Of a stretch of 64,000 bases of DNA, positions 10,530-25,500 are shown piece by piece. Within the stretch, counting starts at the first letter, position 1. Each line of letters begins with the position of its first letter. The notes beneath the pieces are model-generated. The model searched no databases, had not been told where the DNA came from, and saw nothing but the letters and a program-made list of their open reading frames with translations. The stretch spans positions 11,046,501-11,110,500 of the forward strand of contig NC_062259.1 of assembly GCF_905475465.1 (NCBI RefSeq). The letters run 5' to 3'. Source of the stretch: Pieris napi (taxonomy: Eukaryota > Arthropoda > Insecta > Lepidoptera > Pieridae). The translations under genes were made by a program, and so were the position numbers.

Positions 10530-13500
10530 GTGAGTATTCTCACATCATCATGAGGTCATGATCAGCATCATTTAAGTCATCATTGATGCGCACCGAACCC
10601 GCACCATCCCGCATCGATCACCGCATCGCGAAACCATAGCGTGCGAGCAAACATTCAAATAAAATTTAAATTACCGGGTTTTTTATTTTTTATGATTTTT
10701 AATTCAGCTTCGCAAACTTTTCTAAAAGTATTTTTTATTTTAATAATCAATTAAAATAATATTTTTTTAAATATTTGAAGTTAAATTAAAACTTTAAAAT
10801 TATTAAATTATAATTTTGCACAATACCTACATTTATTTATCGGCTTTGAAAAATAAAATTACGAAATTAGCTACAGGATTTAGGAGGAGAACAATTAATT
10901 AAAATTTAAGTGACGAAAATATCCTTTTTAATCACGGTTAAAGTTTCCTTCTAAATATTGTGTCTATAAATCATTAACGTATTTAAATTTAAAGTGTGAT
11001 TTACAGTGAAAAAATATTTTTTTAAATTCCAATAAAATTCAGGGCCTCTTAAATAGTAAGTATTATTTTACAACTAAGAAAAAAGTACTAAAAAATTAAC
11101 CCAGTGCAAGATGTATCGATTGAAATTTGAAAAAAAACTACAATTAAACATTTTTCGTGAATCTTAGTCGATTCTTTGGATCACCTTGTGTTACAGCACA
11201 TGAATGATAAATAATTCCTACATTCCGTAAATTGTCTAATTAATCTACAAAAATTAATTAAATAGTGTCGATATTTGAAGAGAAATAAAATTTTCAAGTT
11301 TATCTAAACTTTGTATTCATTTAAGTACCTATTGTCATACGAAATGTATTAAAAACTAGATGACCCGTCGAAATCCTATACCTATATATTTGTGTCATAA
11401 TTTACAAAGTTTTAAGAATAGACCAAAGAGATCGGACCTCATAATATAGCTATGAAACTCAAATGTCTAAATGAATATATGACACTCCGTTTAATTCTTC
11501 CCTGATCTCCCACAAATATTTAAAGATCATAAGACAAACGAAAGCAATTCGTTTTATGTATTATACAAGATAGCATGATTTTTGTAGTTCAAAAAGTCAA
11601 AATTGTTTAATTCATACACACTTTAATTTTATTGTATCCAAAGGTTAAGACTATGCTTATGCGAACAGAAGATTGACATAATATTTCTTCATTGGATCTA
11701 AACGCGAATTTATTAAATTATTTACTATAAAGCAAAAAACGCTGAACGAACTGCTAAGACTAAAATAATTCTGAAATAACCATTAAAAAAATAGATTTGA
11801 CAAATGCACTACCGTACGTCGTAACTCAAAACGATTTTGATATACAAGAATGTTTTACTTAGCGCTTTGTCTTTTATCTCCTATATTTAGTAGATCTAAG
11901 GACAACCGGTATCCCCACAACCTTTACCATACAATTAAAAAATATTTAGAAAGTAAATAAAAAAATCAATTATAAATAATTCTGAAACAACCATTAAAAC
12001 AATTAGATTTGACAAGTGCACTACCGTACGTCGTAACTCAAAACGTTTTTGATAATATACAAGAATGTTTTACGAAGCGCTTAGTCACTTATCTCCTATA
12101 TTTAATAGATCTAATGACAACCGGTAACCCCACAACCTTTACCATACAATTAAAAATATTTAGAAAGTAAATAAAAAAATCAATTATAAATAATTCTGAA
12201 ACAACCATTAAAACAATTAGATTTGACAAATGCACTACCGTACGTCGTAACTCAAAACGTTTTTGATAATATACAAGAATGTTTTACTAAGCGCTTTGTC
12301 ACTTATCTCCTATATTTAGTTGATCTAAGGACAACTGGTATCCCCACAACCTTTACCATACAATTAAAAATATTTAGAAAGTAAATAAAAAAATCAATTA
12401 TAAATAATTCTGAAACAACCATTAAAACAATTAGATTTGACAAATGCACTACCGTACGTCGTAACTCAAAACGTTTTTGATAATATTATACAAGAATGTT
12501 TTACTTTGCGCTTTGCCTCTTATCTCCTATATTTAGTAGATCTAATGACAACCGGTATCCCCACAACCTTTACCATACAATTAAAAAATATTTAGAAAGT
12601 AAATAAAAAAATCAATTATAAATAATTCTGAAACAACCATTAAAACAATTAGATTTGACAAGTGCACTACCGTACGTCGTAACTCAAAACGTTTTTGATA
12701 TACAAGAATGTTTTACTTAGCGCTTTGTCTTTTATCTCCTATATTTAGTAGATCTAAGGACAACCGGTATCCCCACAACCTTTACCATACAATTAAAAAA
12801 TATTTAGAAAGTAAATAAAAAAATCAATTATAAATAATTCTGAAACAACCATTAAAACAATTAGATTTGACAAGTGCACTACCGTACGTCGTAACTCAAA
12901 ACGTTTTTGATATACAAGAATGTTTTACTTAGCGCTTTGTCTTTTATCTCCTATATTTAGTAGATCTAAGGACAACCGGTATCCCCACAACCTTTACCAT
13001 ACAATTAAAAAATATTTAGAAAGTAAATAAAAAAATCAATTATAAATAATTCTGAAACAACCATTAAAACAATTAGATTTGACAAGTGCACTACCGTACG
13101 TCGTAACTCAAAACGTTTTTGATAATATACAAGAATGTTTTACGAAGCGCTTAGTCACTTATCTCCTATATTTAGTTGATCTAAGGACAACCGGTATCTC
13201 CACAACCTTTACCATACAATTAAAAAATATTTAGAAAGTAAATAAAAAAATCATTTATAAATACTTCTGAAACAACCATTAAAACAATTAGATTTGACAA
13301 ATGCACTACCGTACGTCGTAACTCAAAACGTTTTTGATAATATACAAGAATGTTTTACTAAGCGCTTTGTCACTTATCTCCTATATTTAGTAGATCTAAT
13401 GACAACCGGTAACCCCACAACCTTTTCCATACAGTTAAAAATATTTAGAAAGTAAATAAAAAAATCAATATAAATAATTCTAAACAACCAATGAAACAAT

Positions 13501-16500
13501 TAGATTTGACAAGTGCACTACCGTACGTCGTAAAAATATTTTAAGTATCAATGAAAAAAAAATCACTATATATATTTTGAAACAACCATTACATTTGACA
13601 AGAGCACTCCCGTATGTCAAACGAAAACGTTTTTGACATATAACAAAGTTATACTTAGCGCTTGATTGAGAACCTTTAACTTAGTACCGAGAGCAACAGC
13701 AACCAAGGTTAAGATTCAATTCTGAACTAAATATAAAAAAAAATCCTTTGCCTCTTATCTCCTATATTCTCTTTTGTATCTATCTAATAGATCTCAACAA
13801 AACCGGCACCCTCACAACCTCTATCGTAAGCAATTGTCGCTTATGCAGATAGAAAGAATTCCATTTAAAACTCACTCCTAAAACGAATTTTTGGGCATAA
13901 AATAATATCAATCTAAATTACCTATAATTCGAATTATAAACAGTAAACGTCTCAATGTAACTCGCGATCTTGAATTTATATTATAAACATACATTTCAAT
14001 ATATACATCGACGGTGACTTTCGCTTTTCAAAAGCTCATGAAGCATAAGATGATTAGTTTAATAGCGAAAGTACACAGTTACGTCTAGCCACTCAGTCTA
14101 GAGCTTCTTGTTTTGAATACGTGGTGAGTTACGCAAACCCGTTGTAAATACGATAATGGACTAGAAACCTAGATTAACTTCCATTATAACCTATTTAACA
14201 GAAACTACGTCAGAAATAGGATTATTAATTATATTTATACCCAACGCTGTAATGATACAATGAATCTATTTACCAAATGTCACAAATACTTTATTAACTT
14301 GTTAAAGAAAATATTCTAAAATTCATGCTATCTTAATTTTTATGTTTTTGTCAAATAATGTGTATGTTAACGTAAAATTGTAAAAACCTCAGCGTACTAC
14401 TTATAATTTAACGTACTTAGATACTTCTATAGACTACAATTTTATTCGTTCTTAGTAACTTCGATAGATTACAATCTACCTAATAATAATACGTTAAATT
14501 GTAAGCAGTTCGTTGATGTTCACAATCTTTCGACAGTAACAATCTCGCGAGATAGATTACAATCTAACGGTGTTTACAATTTTACGGTGACATATACAAT
14601 GTAGAAAGAAAACGTAGAAATTTATTAGACTTTAGTCATGAAACATGAAGTAAGAATTTTAAAATAAACAACATTAATTTTAAGTTTAAATACTTACTAT
14701 CATAATCAATAGATCTAATTTCACGCACGCTTAATTAGTAATACATACTCGTATAAATACATATATATTATAACATTTGAAACTAATTGAGCAAGGTAAT
14801 ACAAGCTATGCATTAATACACTACACTGCAACTATACACTAATATCGCTTTCACAGCACCTAACGCAAATATAACTATTCATTAAAAATTAACGGTTACT
14901 TAAGATTTACAAAAGTTATATAGACTCAATTCCAAGCTAAATCCCACTGTATATGCTTCCTTAAATTAGCTGTTAACTAATAGGATACGAATCATATCTT
15001 CTATTTAAGATAATAATGAACATCTCTGAGTAAATCTGTGTCTAATTTATTCTTATTTTTAAGTGAGGTCTGCGTAGAACAGATATTTTTAATATATTTT
15101 TTAATTTGTCTGGAAAACTTCGTGGAATAATAAAGATTAAGCGATCAGCCTTGCGATTCTGTAACTCACTTTCGAACTCACACAGCGGTTTTCGCATCGG
15201 CGGTCGCTCTCAAATCAGTCGTGAAGCAGTCATTTTATAATTTGGCATTCTGATAAACAATAAACTACAAGCTCCCACCTTTTGAGAATGCCAAGCGAGT
15301 GCCTTTTGAGATTTGAGAGCGACCGCCGATGCGAAAACCGCTGTGAGAGTTCGAAAAGTGAGTTACAGAATCGCAAGGCAGGTAAAGATATCACGAGTTC
15401 ACCTACACGGGAAGAAGTATGCCATACATTCAGTCTTTAAGAAATAAATTTAATTAAAAAAATACTGATTTATTAATAAGAAATCACTCTTATTGGACCG
15501 CTTTAACCGAAAGAATTAATTATTTCATCATTAAAATATCCGCTAAAGGTAATTAGCCCACTAATGTGTACTGTACGAATATCACATTAATTTAAACATA
15601 TCGGCTGCTGATTGAATTAATTAATTTTCCTCGAGCCTTTGTCATTATCGCACGGAAAAAGATTTTACGGAGCTGTTTAAAATACATTTACCGTTCAGCA
15701 ATGAAAGTTAATTGTGAAACGTGAAGGTGGATATGTCTGAAAAACACAACCACTATGGATGACACTAAGACTATTCCCTAACTTGAACACTGTATTTTCA
15801 AAACATCGTAAGATCATCTAAATTTAACTTTGAAGTTTCTAGAAATTTTAACACAACAATTATGAAATTTAGCACAACCAACACCATCCGACTCCAAAGC
15901 TATCAAATACATATCAAACTGTTAAACTTTTGAAATTGAAAATATTTACTTAAATATATAGAATCGAAATAAAATTGACGGATATCTTAAATACTGCCGA
16001 TCATTATATAGCTTACTAAAAAAATAAAACTTACAAATGTACAATAAGCTTCACGTTTAAAATTTCCCACAAAACCTTTTTACAAAACCAATATGGACCG
16101 TTTGCATTTCGCTTTTACCGGATGGATCCACTGAATTGATAAAAACCTATAGGGTTTCTATGCGTCAATCGTTGAAACTATAATTCCGATATCCTTGAAG
16201 TGGTATGTGTTAATTTTTAGCTTTAATCGACGATTATGTCCTATGTACATGAGTACTGTGTATTTAAATCGGAATGTTATACGCCTTTTTTTTGACAAAA
16301 TATATATTCTACCCTTCACACGGAAATTAATTAAAATGACTGTATATAAAAATAAACAATAGAAGATGTTAAGTAACGAGCAGATAATGCCTAAGGTATT
16401 GGAATATGTTCCCGAAAATATCAACCAATGCGCTGTTACCATTAAGTGTAATGTTGACTGTGCGCAACCATCAGATCCTAGATAGCGTTTAATAATAATG

Positions 16501-19500
16501 ATAGATTGATCAAACATGTTTGATTGAGTGCGACCGTAATTACCCGGCCTTTGTTGATTATATGTAACTAGTTTCCCATTATTTAAAGTACGGATGCCTG
16601 ATTTTAGTCAATAGTACTCGTGGACATGTAATTTAATTATTGCAGTCAGCAGTTTACAATGAACTTGATACCGTAGTAACGCAGTTATTCATTTAGTCAG
16701 GTATTTGACGCAAAATACGATCATTATAATTATTCACCAGACGGCCGGCCAGCCTTTTGATCAACCGCGTGTATGATGTTGAAATATAATTGAAATTCGA
16801 ATGTTGAAAGCAATATAAGACTTAATTTTTTTAAATCATTTCTTCGGCAGTATATTTTTTGTCTGTAGTATATTGTATGTATTAACTTCAACAAAGTAAT
16901 TTTAATAATAATATATATTGTATAAGTAAATTAAATTAAGTTGAACAATATATACTAAGGGAACCTTTTAAAATATCACCCGGTTTTAAAGACACATTAC
17001 AAGTTTGAAGTTTAAAGCATTTTATGTCAAAATGTCGGTACAGCAAATCCAATTTCGATAAAGTTTTAAATGTATAATTGACGTTAAGTTCTAAAGTGGC
17101 TGTTGTCATAAATTTTAAGAGTAGCTTATATAGTCTAGTCGACAAGTTGAAAATGGTACAAAAGAGAGATACTGCTCTTAAAATTATGTGCGATAGCTCA
17201 TTGGATCCGGAATGACGTCTAGAAAAATGTGCCAAAAGCGTGTATTAGCACATAAAAAATTGCAAAAGTTATAAACAATTAATAATGAAAAAAAAGGCAT
17301 TTCGTTTTTTGCCAATATTTAATGAACTATTAATATTTAAGAAATTTCAAAAAAAGATTCTGAAAGAGGAGTTCGAGAAAATTTCGTTAGTTAACATCTT
17401 TAATTGTTTATAACTTTTGCAATTTTTTATGTGCTAATACACACTTTTGGCACATTTTTCTAGACGTCATTCCGGATCCAATGAGCTATCGCACATAATT
17501 TTAAGAGCAGTATCTCTATTTTGTACCATTTTCAACTTGTCGACTAGACTAATATAAGATAGGCGAGGAAAATATATTTTACACATATTTCGCTTGATTG
17601 TGATTGTGTCCAAGTATCCAGTTCAATCGCACGCTACACGGCGTTCCGTTTGACCATCGTTAATTAATAATATCGGTTGACGAACGATGAAATGTTTTAT
17701 GCTTTTAAATTCTGACCAATTTAACTCAAAATATCAACATGAATAAAGCGATATTTCATTGGAATTATAAATAAAAACAACTTGAACACTTGGAAAATGA
17801 ATTTGTCTTCCCACGTTGTTTACTAAAAGTAGCTTGGCTTATAGTATGTTTTCGAATACAAAACATAAATTCAAATGAAAGTCGTGTAGCAATTTACTAA
17901 TTTGATAAAATATATTATTAGCCCTTTACTTGTTCGTAACAATTTCCGAATGTAGAGATGTATAATAAATTGCCTAGGGAATTTTATATTTATGTAATTG
18001 AAAAACAAAATATCTTAAAAAACTTATGTTGGATAAACCTTTTGGTACCAATATAACTGTGAGATCTATAACTATTTTGTTAATTTTAGTCTTACTAGAC
18101 AAACGAAGCAATCTAAAAACATCACTAAGAGTGAAACTGTTTTCAATTATTACAAGAATGTTTCAAGATTTTTTACACATTAATTCTCTTGTTAAAAAAA
18201 CTTTCTCTTTTGGTCATATAATGTTAACGTTGTGTTGTTGTTAACGTGTTTCCTGTAAGTTTTTCACAGTTTGGTGAAATTTACATTTAACAAGGCAACT
18301 ATATCTTACGATGTACATTGTAACACCACAATACAAGATATAAGCAACTATTACTACTATTCGCGATATTTCATATTATACTGAAAATCATTTAGATTAT
18401 TTTTACGGAACTGAATGTATCATCAAAAAGTCCGCAGAAGTCTTGGTTGGCAGTGGACATTTGCTAAGTTCTATTCTCCTAGCTGTTTGTCTTACCAATA
18501 CACTTTATAAACGAACAAAAAGAATATATTGAATAAAGGATGAAAGAATGAATTAGTTTTATTCAAAATGTGTAAAGTGCAAAACTGCAACAAGATAATC
18601 CCTGAGATTGACGCTTTAAGAACCTAAATCAATATTTGAAGGCGCATTAAAAACTTCACAGAATTGACCGAGCCTTGCTTCAATGAAAAATTTTCCGTGG
18701 TAAACGCTTACATACTTTTTGTTTCACGCCGATGTGTTCAAAGTTGTGTAATAAAAGTGTTTCTACAGTATTTTGCAAACATTGAACGCATATTTACTAG
18801 TGGCTAATAAATCTGGTTTGTAAATATTTCGGATATTTTTAGCTTTCGAAATGCAATGTATAAATTAATTTAAAAGTGTGTTTTTATATTGCCGTCGATG
18901 TAACGCTTGGTTCATATAATATATAATGGTAAATGGCTACAGAATTAAAATAGTTAAGCTATAAAATCATTTTATAAGGCATGAATACTTCATTCATAAT
19001 TGTGGATGACAAAAGAATAGGATTGTTCACCGGTTATTCTGTCAAAACTACGAGATCGATGAGTATCGCTTTTCACCAGGAGCTTGTATTGGACAATATT
19101 TTTCGACGAGGATAGAAATATAAATGTATCTGAGATATCTGCCAACTTGACAGTAAATTATTCGCTTTTTTTAACTTTAATTGTCTATTAGCGATGTTCA
19201 AAGTCATAAATCATTTATTAATGTAGGTAACACAATGTAAACTTATGAACGTCCAAAAAAGAAATATACATTAAATGATTCAAATTTTACATTTACTGCC
19301 AGTTCTCAAATCAAGGGCGTAGAACGGAAGAGAAGAACTGGCAATAAACTCTCCGCCATTCTTTTTAATCGCTAAGTTTTTTGTTTTACACAATGTTTGT
19401 CGGGAGGTGCAACCATTACACCATGTTCCACATGACATCTTAAGTAATAAATAAATATTAATAACAAAGATTTGTCCTCTATCAGCAGGAGGCATAGTGA

Positions 19501-22500
19501 AATAGGAGCACATTGCCCAGCCCCTTATCTGGTTCTAATAGGTAGAACCTTTTAGAGGTAGAATAGGTATTAGAAAAACAATATAGTAAAATTTGAAAAA
19601 GTTTGTAATCAATAGCGGTGAGAAATAGGGCTGATATGAATAATTAATTTACTATATTAATAATATTGGCATATTAGCTACCTTTGAGCCAGTTCACAAA
19701 TAGATGTTTAATGAAAACTAGAACCTTGAGACTGTCAAAGACAGAAAGTTTTGGAGGCAGCCGCAAATTTTAATTAAAATTGATTACAAACAAAATAGAC
19801 TCAAGCATACGTTTTTAAGTTATCCGCGACGTAATCTTCATTTTTATAAAGCACCATCGCACTTTCCTCATTCGTCTAGTGGCTTGACGTGACTAGGTTA
19901 CTGAATCCCGAATAAGGGCCGATAATAAAAAATTACATCTTCTTTTCATATCTTAAGGGAAGTTTTCGAAAGCCATCGTGATATTAAGGTCATTTCAGAT
20001 ATCTACCTGTATGGTATGAGAGTTATGGAATAAAAAGTATGTTCGTAACGATACACTTTTTAGTGTCGAGTGCTATACCTCCTATACCTACACGTCTTTA
20101 AGAGATAAGCCGTGGTTGTGTCCACCTGGAGGTGTTTAGAATTATTTCTAGGCATTGATACGTATTAGCGTGAAATAGCATGATTGGTCTAATAAAAGAA
20201 AGAAAATTTCCCGTTTCCAGAATGATGCTGCTTGTGACTTTTTTAAACACATTGTTCCAACCTAATTTATGATTTTTTTACTAGAGTCTAGAAATGGCTT
20301 CAACTTCGCAACGAATTCATTTAAATATTTTAATGGGTAGAAACCATTCTTCTCAATAAAACGACTAATAACGAATTGTATTTTGATGTGTATAGTCAGC
20401 GACTAACTATAAGTATTTTATAAAACCAACGTATCATAACAGAAGCAAACAAATCTTTACAAAAAAGTGCGCAAGTGCTAACGAAGGTTTTACGTAAATA
20501 TTTTTTGGTTTTAATAGAACATTTAAATAACACAGGCTAAAATACTAATAACATGATAGAAGAACGAAATAGGTTCAGCTAATGCTCAACCAACATGGGT
20601 GGTGATCACATGTTGAAGGTGAGGCACTGGATTACAGAATGATATTCTCAAGATTACCAGAATCAGTTGTATGTAATATAATATTCAGCCTTTATAATGA
20701 TTTTACACTCACACTTATCCATATTCTTTTTCTATATAGAAAGTGCTATACAGATATAAAACTCTAACCGTAAGCTAAGCGTACTCTTCTTATGGTACAG
20801 GTACTTAATTTAGAAGGCGTCGTAAATATAATAGTGAAAAAGCGTACTCTCTAAGACACCTAGCAGATAAATAGCGACTAAATCCATGTAACTCCGACAA
20901 TATTTATTGAATTTAACACAAAACAATAAGCTTGAATTCTTTGACGTTTTCACTTCCGCACTTTGAAATTAAACAAACGTGAGCGAGCACTTACAACACT
21001 TAAGAAATAATATTATGTTTCACAAACAAAACAAGTGTAATAAAGTTATGGTATTGAAACCTAAAGCTAAAATAAAGCATTTTATATAAAGTTGATACAA
21101 AATGAAAGATGATACGAATAGCGATAAGGTTTATATAATTTAATTTGATTTGAATACTAATATTAATGCTAAAATACTGTTACTATATGTATTTTCATGA
21201 GAAACAACGAAAAACCCCAACGGAAAGCCAGAGAGATCCGTAAACTATTAAATATTTAATTCATACCTTTGTAGTTAAAATACCTGATTAATGAAAATAC
21301 CAGCTCTCGTAATGAGCTTAAATTTTGAACGGAAATCCATTAAAACATAAAATTGATTTCGGTACATCGTTAAATATTTAAAATATCAAGTTTGAAAAGC
21401 TACAGGTGTAATTGCGTTATTCCACGTGCGGTATTCCAGGAATTTGTAACTATCGCTGATCACTCAATTACCTTCAAAATCGTGCATTATTTCCCTAACA
21501 ACTCTATTGCCATTATTGTCCTCTATTGTAAAGGAAATTTGTATTTGAACACATGATTGGTGATTATTCCTGATTAAACACATAAACATGTTTATTTAAG
21601 CGATAATGAACTGAAATTTATGTAGATTATTAATGTACTTCGGTATTTTCATAAGCTTTGGCCTCAACATAATCATGGCAGGGAATAACAGTCTACTTGA
21701 TGAGGCCTACGCCCCAATAGAGTGGCTAAACTATCCCGAGGGCTACAAAAGCCGGTACCTCTTTAAGTGCCAGAAATGGTTAGCTAGCCACCCGCCTGTC
21801 AGTAACAGCGACCGTGGATCTGGTGGAGCCTAAGTTGAACTGTTGTGAACTATGTTCCGGTTAGAAAAGTCGTTATTACTTTAGATCAGGGGTCTCCATA
21901 CTTTCCAGCCTTAGGGCCATACTGATTACTCTAGTAAGTTCCGAGGGCCAAAACCATATGTCTTTATGCTTGTTATAAGTTATGTTTTTATCACAAAAAC
22001 AATAACATTAAGCCTACAACAATGTTATTAGTAGTTAGCCCATGACCATATCAATGTAGATGTCATATTGATTCAACATAAAATTAGAATACTTCAGTGA
22101 ACTAAATTTAATTTGCTATAAAAAATATGTTCTCTAAAAGGAGTTTTCAAGTATGCTAGCTCTCCGCGGGCCGGACAAAATCTGTCTGTGGGCCAGATGT
22201 GGCCCTCGGGCCGTAGTTTGGAGACCCATGCTTTAGATAAACAATTTCGGAATACCTATATTGACGGAAATATGTATTGGTTTTTCTTAAAGATATTTAA
22301 TGTGCTCCTATAATTGTGTGGTTTTCTGGTAATATCGTCTCATTGAAAAAATTAAATTGATACGATTTGACATTTCCTCAAATGTTTTTTATAACATCTG
22401 TATACTTTTGATTGTCACGAATAATTTGTATATGAATTGCAGTGTATGTGTTAAAATTGTACAGAAGTATTAAATATTAATCACAATTTCTATATCTGAG

Positions 22501-25500
22501 AAACACCGATTTCCCGTGGCGCCAGGTAAAAAATATATATTTTTGTATTAGATTTTTTTAATCAGTAGCGTTAATTAAACAGTTAATTAAAATCCGGACC
22601 GCGAATAATTAGATTTTGTACGCAAATTGCTAATATTTGGCTCGTTCATCTAAGAGATTACGAATATATTTCCCAAAAAAGAGAGCGACTCGTGGCTAGC
22701 GGGTCCTCAACGAGCGTGACGCGTGGCATATCGATTTGTGGTCGTACCGCAAATTATACTCAAAAAAGTTATTTGTTTCCCGTTTCAAGTGGGTTGAGAG
22801 AACCAGACCGAATTTTATCACGGGCCATGTATAAAGTACATTATTGTATCAAAGACAAAGACATAAGAACCGGTTGTTGACTATACTCTGATATTGTACA
22901 CATACTACAAACGTTATGCTATTATTTGTCTGAATATTACTATTATTATATAAACTACTAGCCGAGCGGCCAAGCGTTGCCGTGGCTAAAGTTTTAGTTA
23001 TATTACGTAGTAGTAACCTATTCAAGGGAAACGGTAGAACACCAGTCATGGGGACCAACATACTTTTTTGGTGGTAATGCCATTAAATTGTAGCTAATAT
23101 TTGAAACGTTGGTACTTTCAACACAGCGCCATCTGTTAGAATTGTGACTATTAAATAATAAACAAAATTTTTTCAATAAAATAATATTGCGGGTGTAAAT
23201 TGAGATGTAAGCTATCCTATCTTTTAAGTTGGATCAAACTACACACGGTGTGCAAATTTGATTGAAATCGGTTCAGTAGTTTAGGAGTCCATAGCGGACA
23301 AACAACGTGACACGTAATTTATATACAAAGATTTATATTATATACGTAATAACCAATAATGTTATTTTCAGTTAACGAGAGTAAATACTAATTGCATACA
23401 CCAATCGTGGTCAAAATGTAAATTATGAAATAGTTGGTATGTTAAGCAAACAACATTATTGTACAATATACATATAAATGAATCTACACAATAATGGAAT
23501 CTATGTCAGAGTGGCTTTGTGAGTAAACTAATTCCGGATAAAGGATTTATTGCGTAAGTTCGATCGATCACGTCTATCTCAGGTCTAGACTTTGCACGTT
23601 GCATCTATTGAGACTGCAATTGATCTGGATAAATTTCCTCGTAATCTGTCTAGACTATACAAAGTGAAAACTTAAACGCCAATGGCAAAAGATGCAGCGT
23701 AATATGATCAAAGTATATAAGTCTAATGCGAGTCAAGTTCAATTCTTGGCCAATAAAAGAGTTGACATCTTAATAGGTGCCAACTTGTATAGAACAACTG
23801 ATTAATTTATACATAATATAAACAAAGAACAAACCTCTTTTAAAGTACGTAAGAGTAGATTAACGCAAAATTTATGTTTTAGTAAATATATATTTTAGTG
23901 TAAACATAAGAATATTATTAACGCTCATACTATATTTAATTGTACAGTAGAATTTGCTTGTTATTACAAAGGTAATCCAAAAAAAAAAAAATCAGTGGCG
24001 CTACAACCTTTTTAGGTCTTGGCCTCAGATTTCTGAATCTGTTTCATGATCATTTTTTAAATCTAATAGGCAAGTAGGCGATCAGCCTCCAGTGCCTGAC
24101 ACACGCTGTCGACTTTTTGGGTCTAAGACATGTCGGTTTCCTCACGATGTTTTCCTTCACCGTTCGAGGAAATGTTAAAAGCGCACATAGAAAGAAAGTC
24201 CATTGGTGCACAGCCGGGGATCGAACCTACGACCTCAGGTATGAGAGTCGCACGCTGGAGCCACTAGGCCATCACTGCTAAAAAAAATGAAGAATAAATA
24301 TATATATGTTTAACACTCGAAGACAATCTTTAATTACCCTATAAACTTTTTGCTAGACACCTATAGGCAAACGTAAACGTATAGTGTAAGAACTGTTTTT
24401 GAACGAAATATTACAACTTCCTTATTTCTCTTAACAAGAAATTGTATCAAATAACATTTCAAAAGTCTTATTCAACGTTATCTCTCAACAGCTAATTATA
24501 AATTTTCTAAAGAACCACTATTCACAGCAGATTGCCGTTTTTCAACAACAAAAAGGGCTGTGATTAATTGACGCTGTTATCAAATAACAGTAGCTGGCAC
24601 ACATCGGTAGAGTCACCTGGCTGGGTTCCATTTTGTAATAGAACCAGGCCAAATAGAACTATTGCGTTTAAGTCCAAATGATATGTAGTGTACTAAAGCC
24701 TATGCGAAATGTATGCGCTTTTTTGTATTATATCTTCTATACAATGTGGTTTTAAGGTAGTGTTACTCTTACTTAAAATAATGTGCTTAGTAGAAGCACA
24801 ATAAAATTTTAGTTCGACTTTTCTCGCTACGCCCGGTACCTTGCTACAGAGTCGAATTGTTTTGAACAAAACATACAAAAATATTCATTTCTTGGATTGA
24901 TAGCGTCACTATTCAGGACCAAATCTATCTAAATATATTAACGTAAAACGTGAAAATAAAAAATATATACAAATATTAGTAAAGAGTTAATGGCTGCATA
25001 AAATATGATACGTTATGTATTTATAAATAAAACTACCATAGGGATTTTTGGCGTGGAATATATGGCGAACATTTTATATTCACGTAGCAAAGCCAAAGTC
25101 AATAGCAACGTTTTTACGACAGGATTCTATAAACAATTCACTCAAATAAATAATATTTTTCATTTGTATAATTTAAAACCCCGACCCAGACACCGTACGC
25201 TAATTAAAATAAATCAGTAGATAACCGAACAGAATTTCGGTAATTTCAGTATTACGTAAGAACACGTGGTGAATTGTGAAATAACTATAAGGTTGGGGTG
25301 GGGGAGTATATGAGAGGTCGTTACGCCGGCGCGATAGCCCCCGGGTGATGTCGATTGTTCATCTTACGGGCCAACACGCTCGCTTTGACAAAATCTCGTT
25401 TTGCATCGTAAAAAATTCAGGCTACTTCACCTAGTTTCATAATTGCAGGATTATGATTTTTTTATGTTCTCTGTTCTAAATAGAGATGAGTTAAAATTGT

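Noticed and set aside
11769..13540. CRISPR-like array.
   Set aside because: The whole 213-bp unit is repeated without unique spacers, in an animal intron; it is a satellite.
16158..16517. 119-codon - strand open frame in Rdl intron 1.
   Set aside because: AT-driven composition, no domain, no splice or promoter context, isolated.
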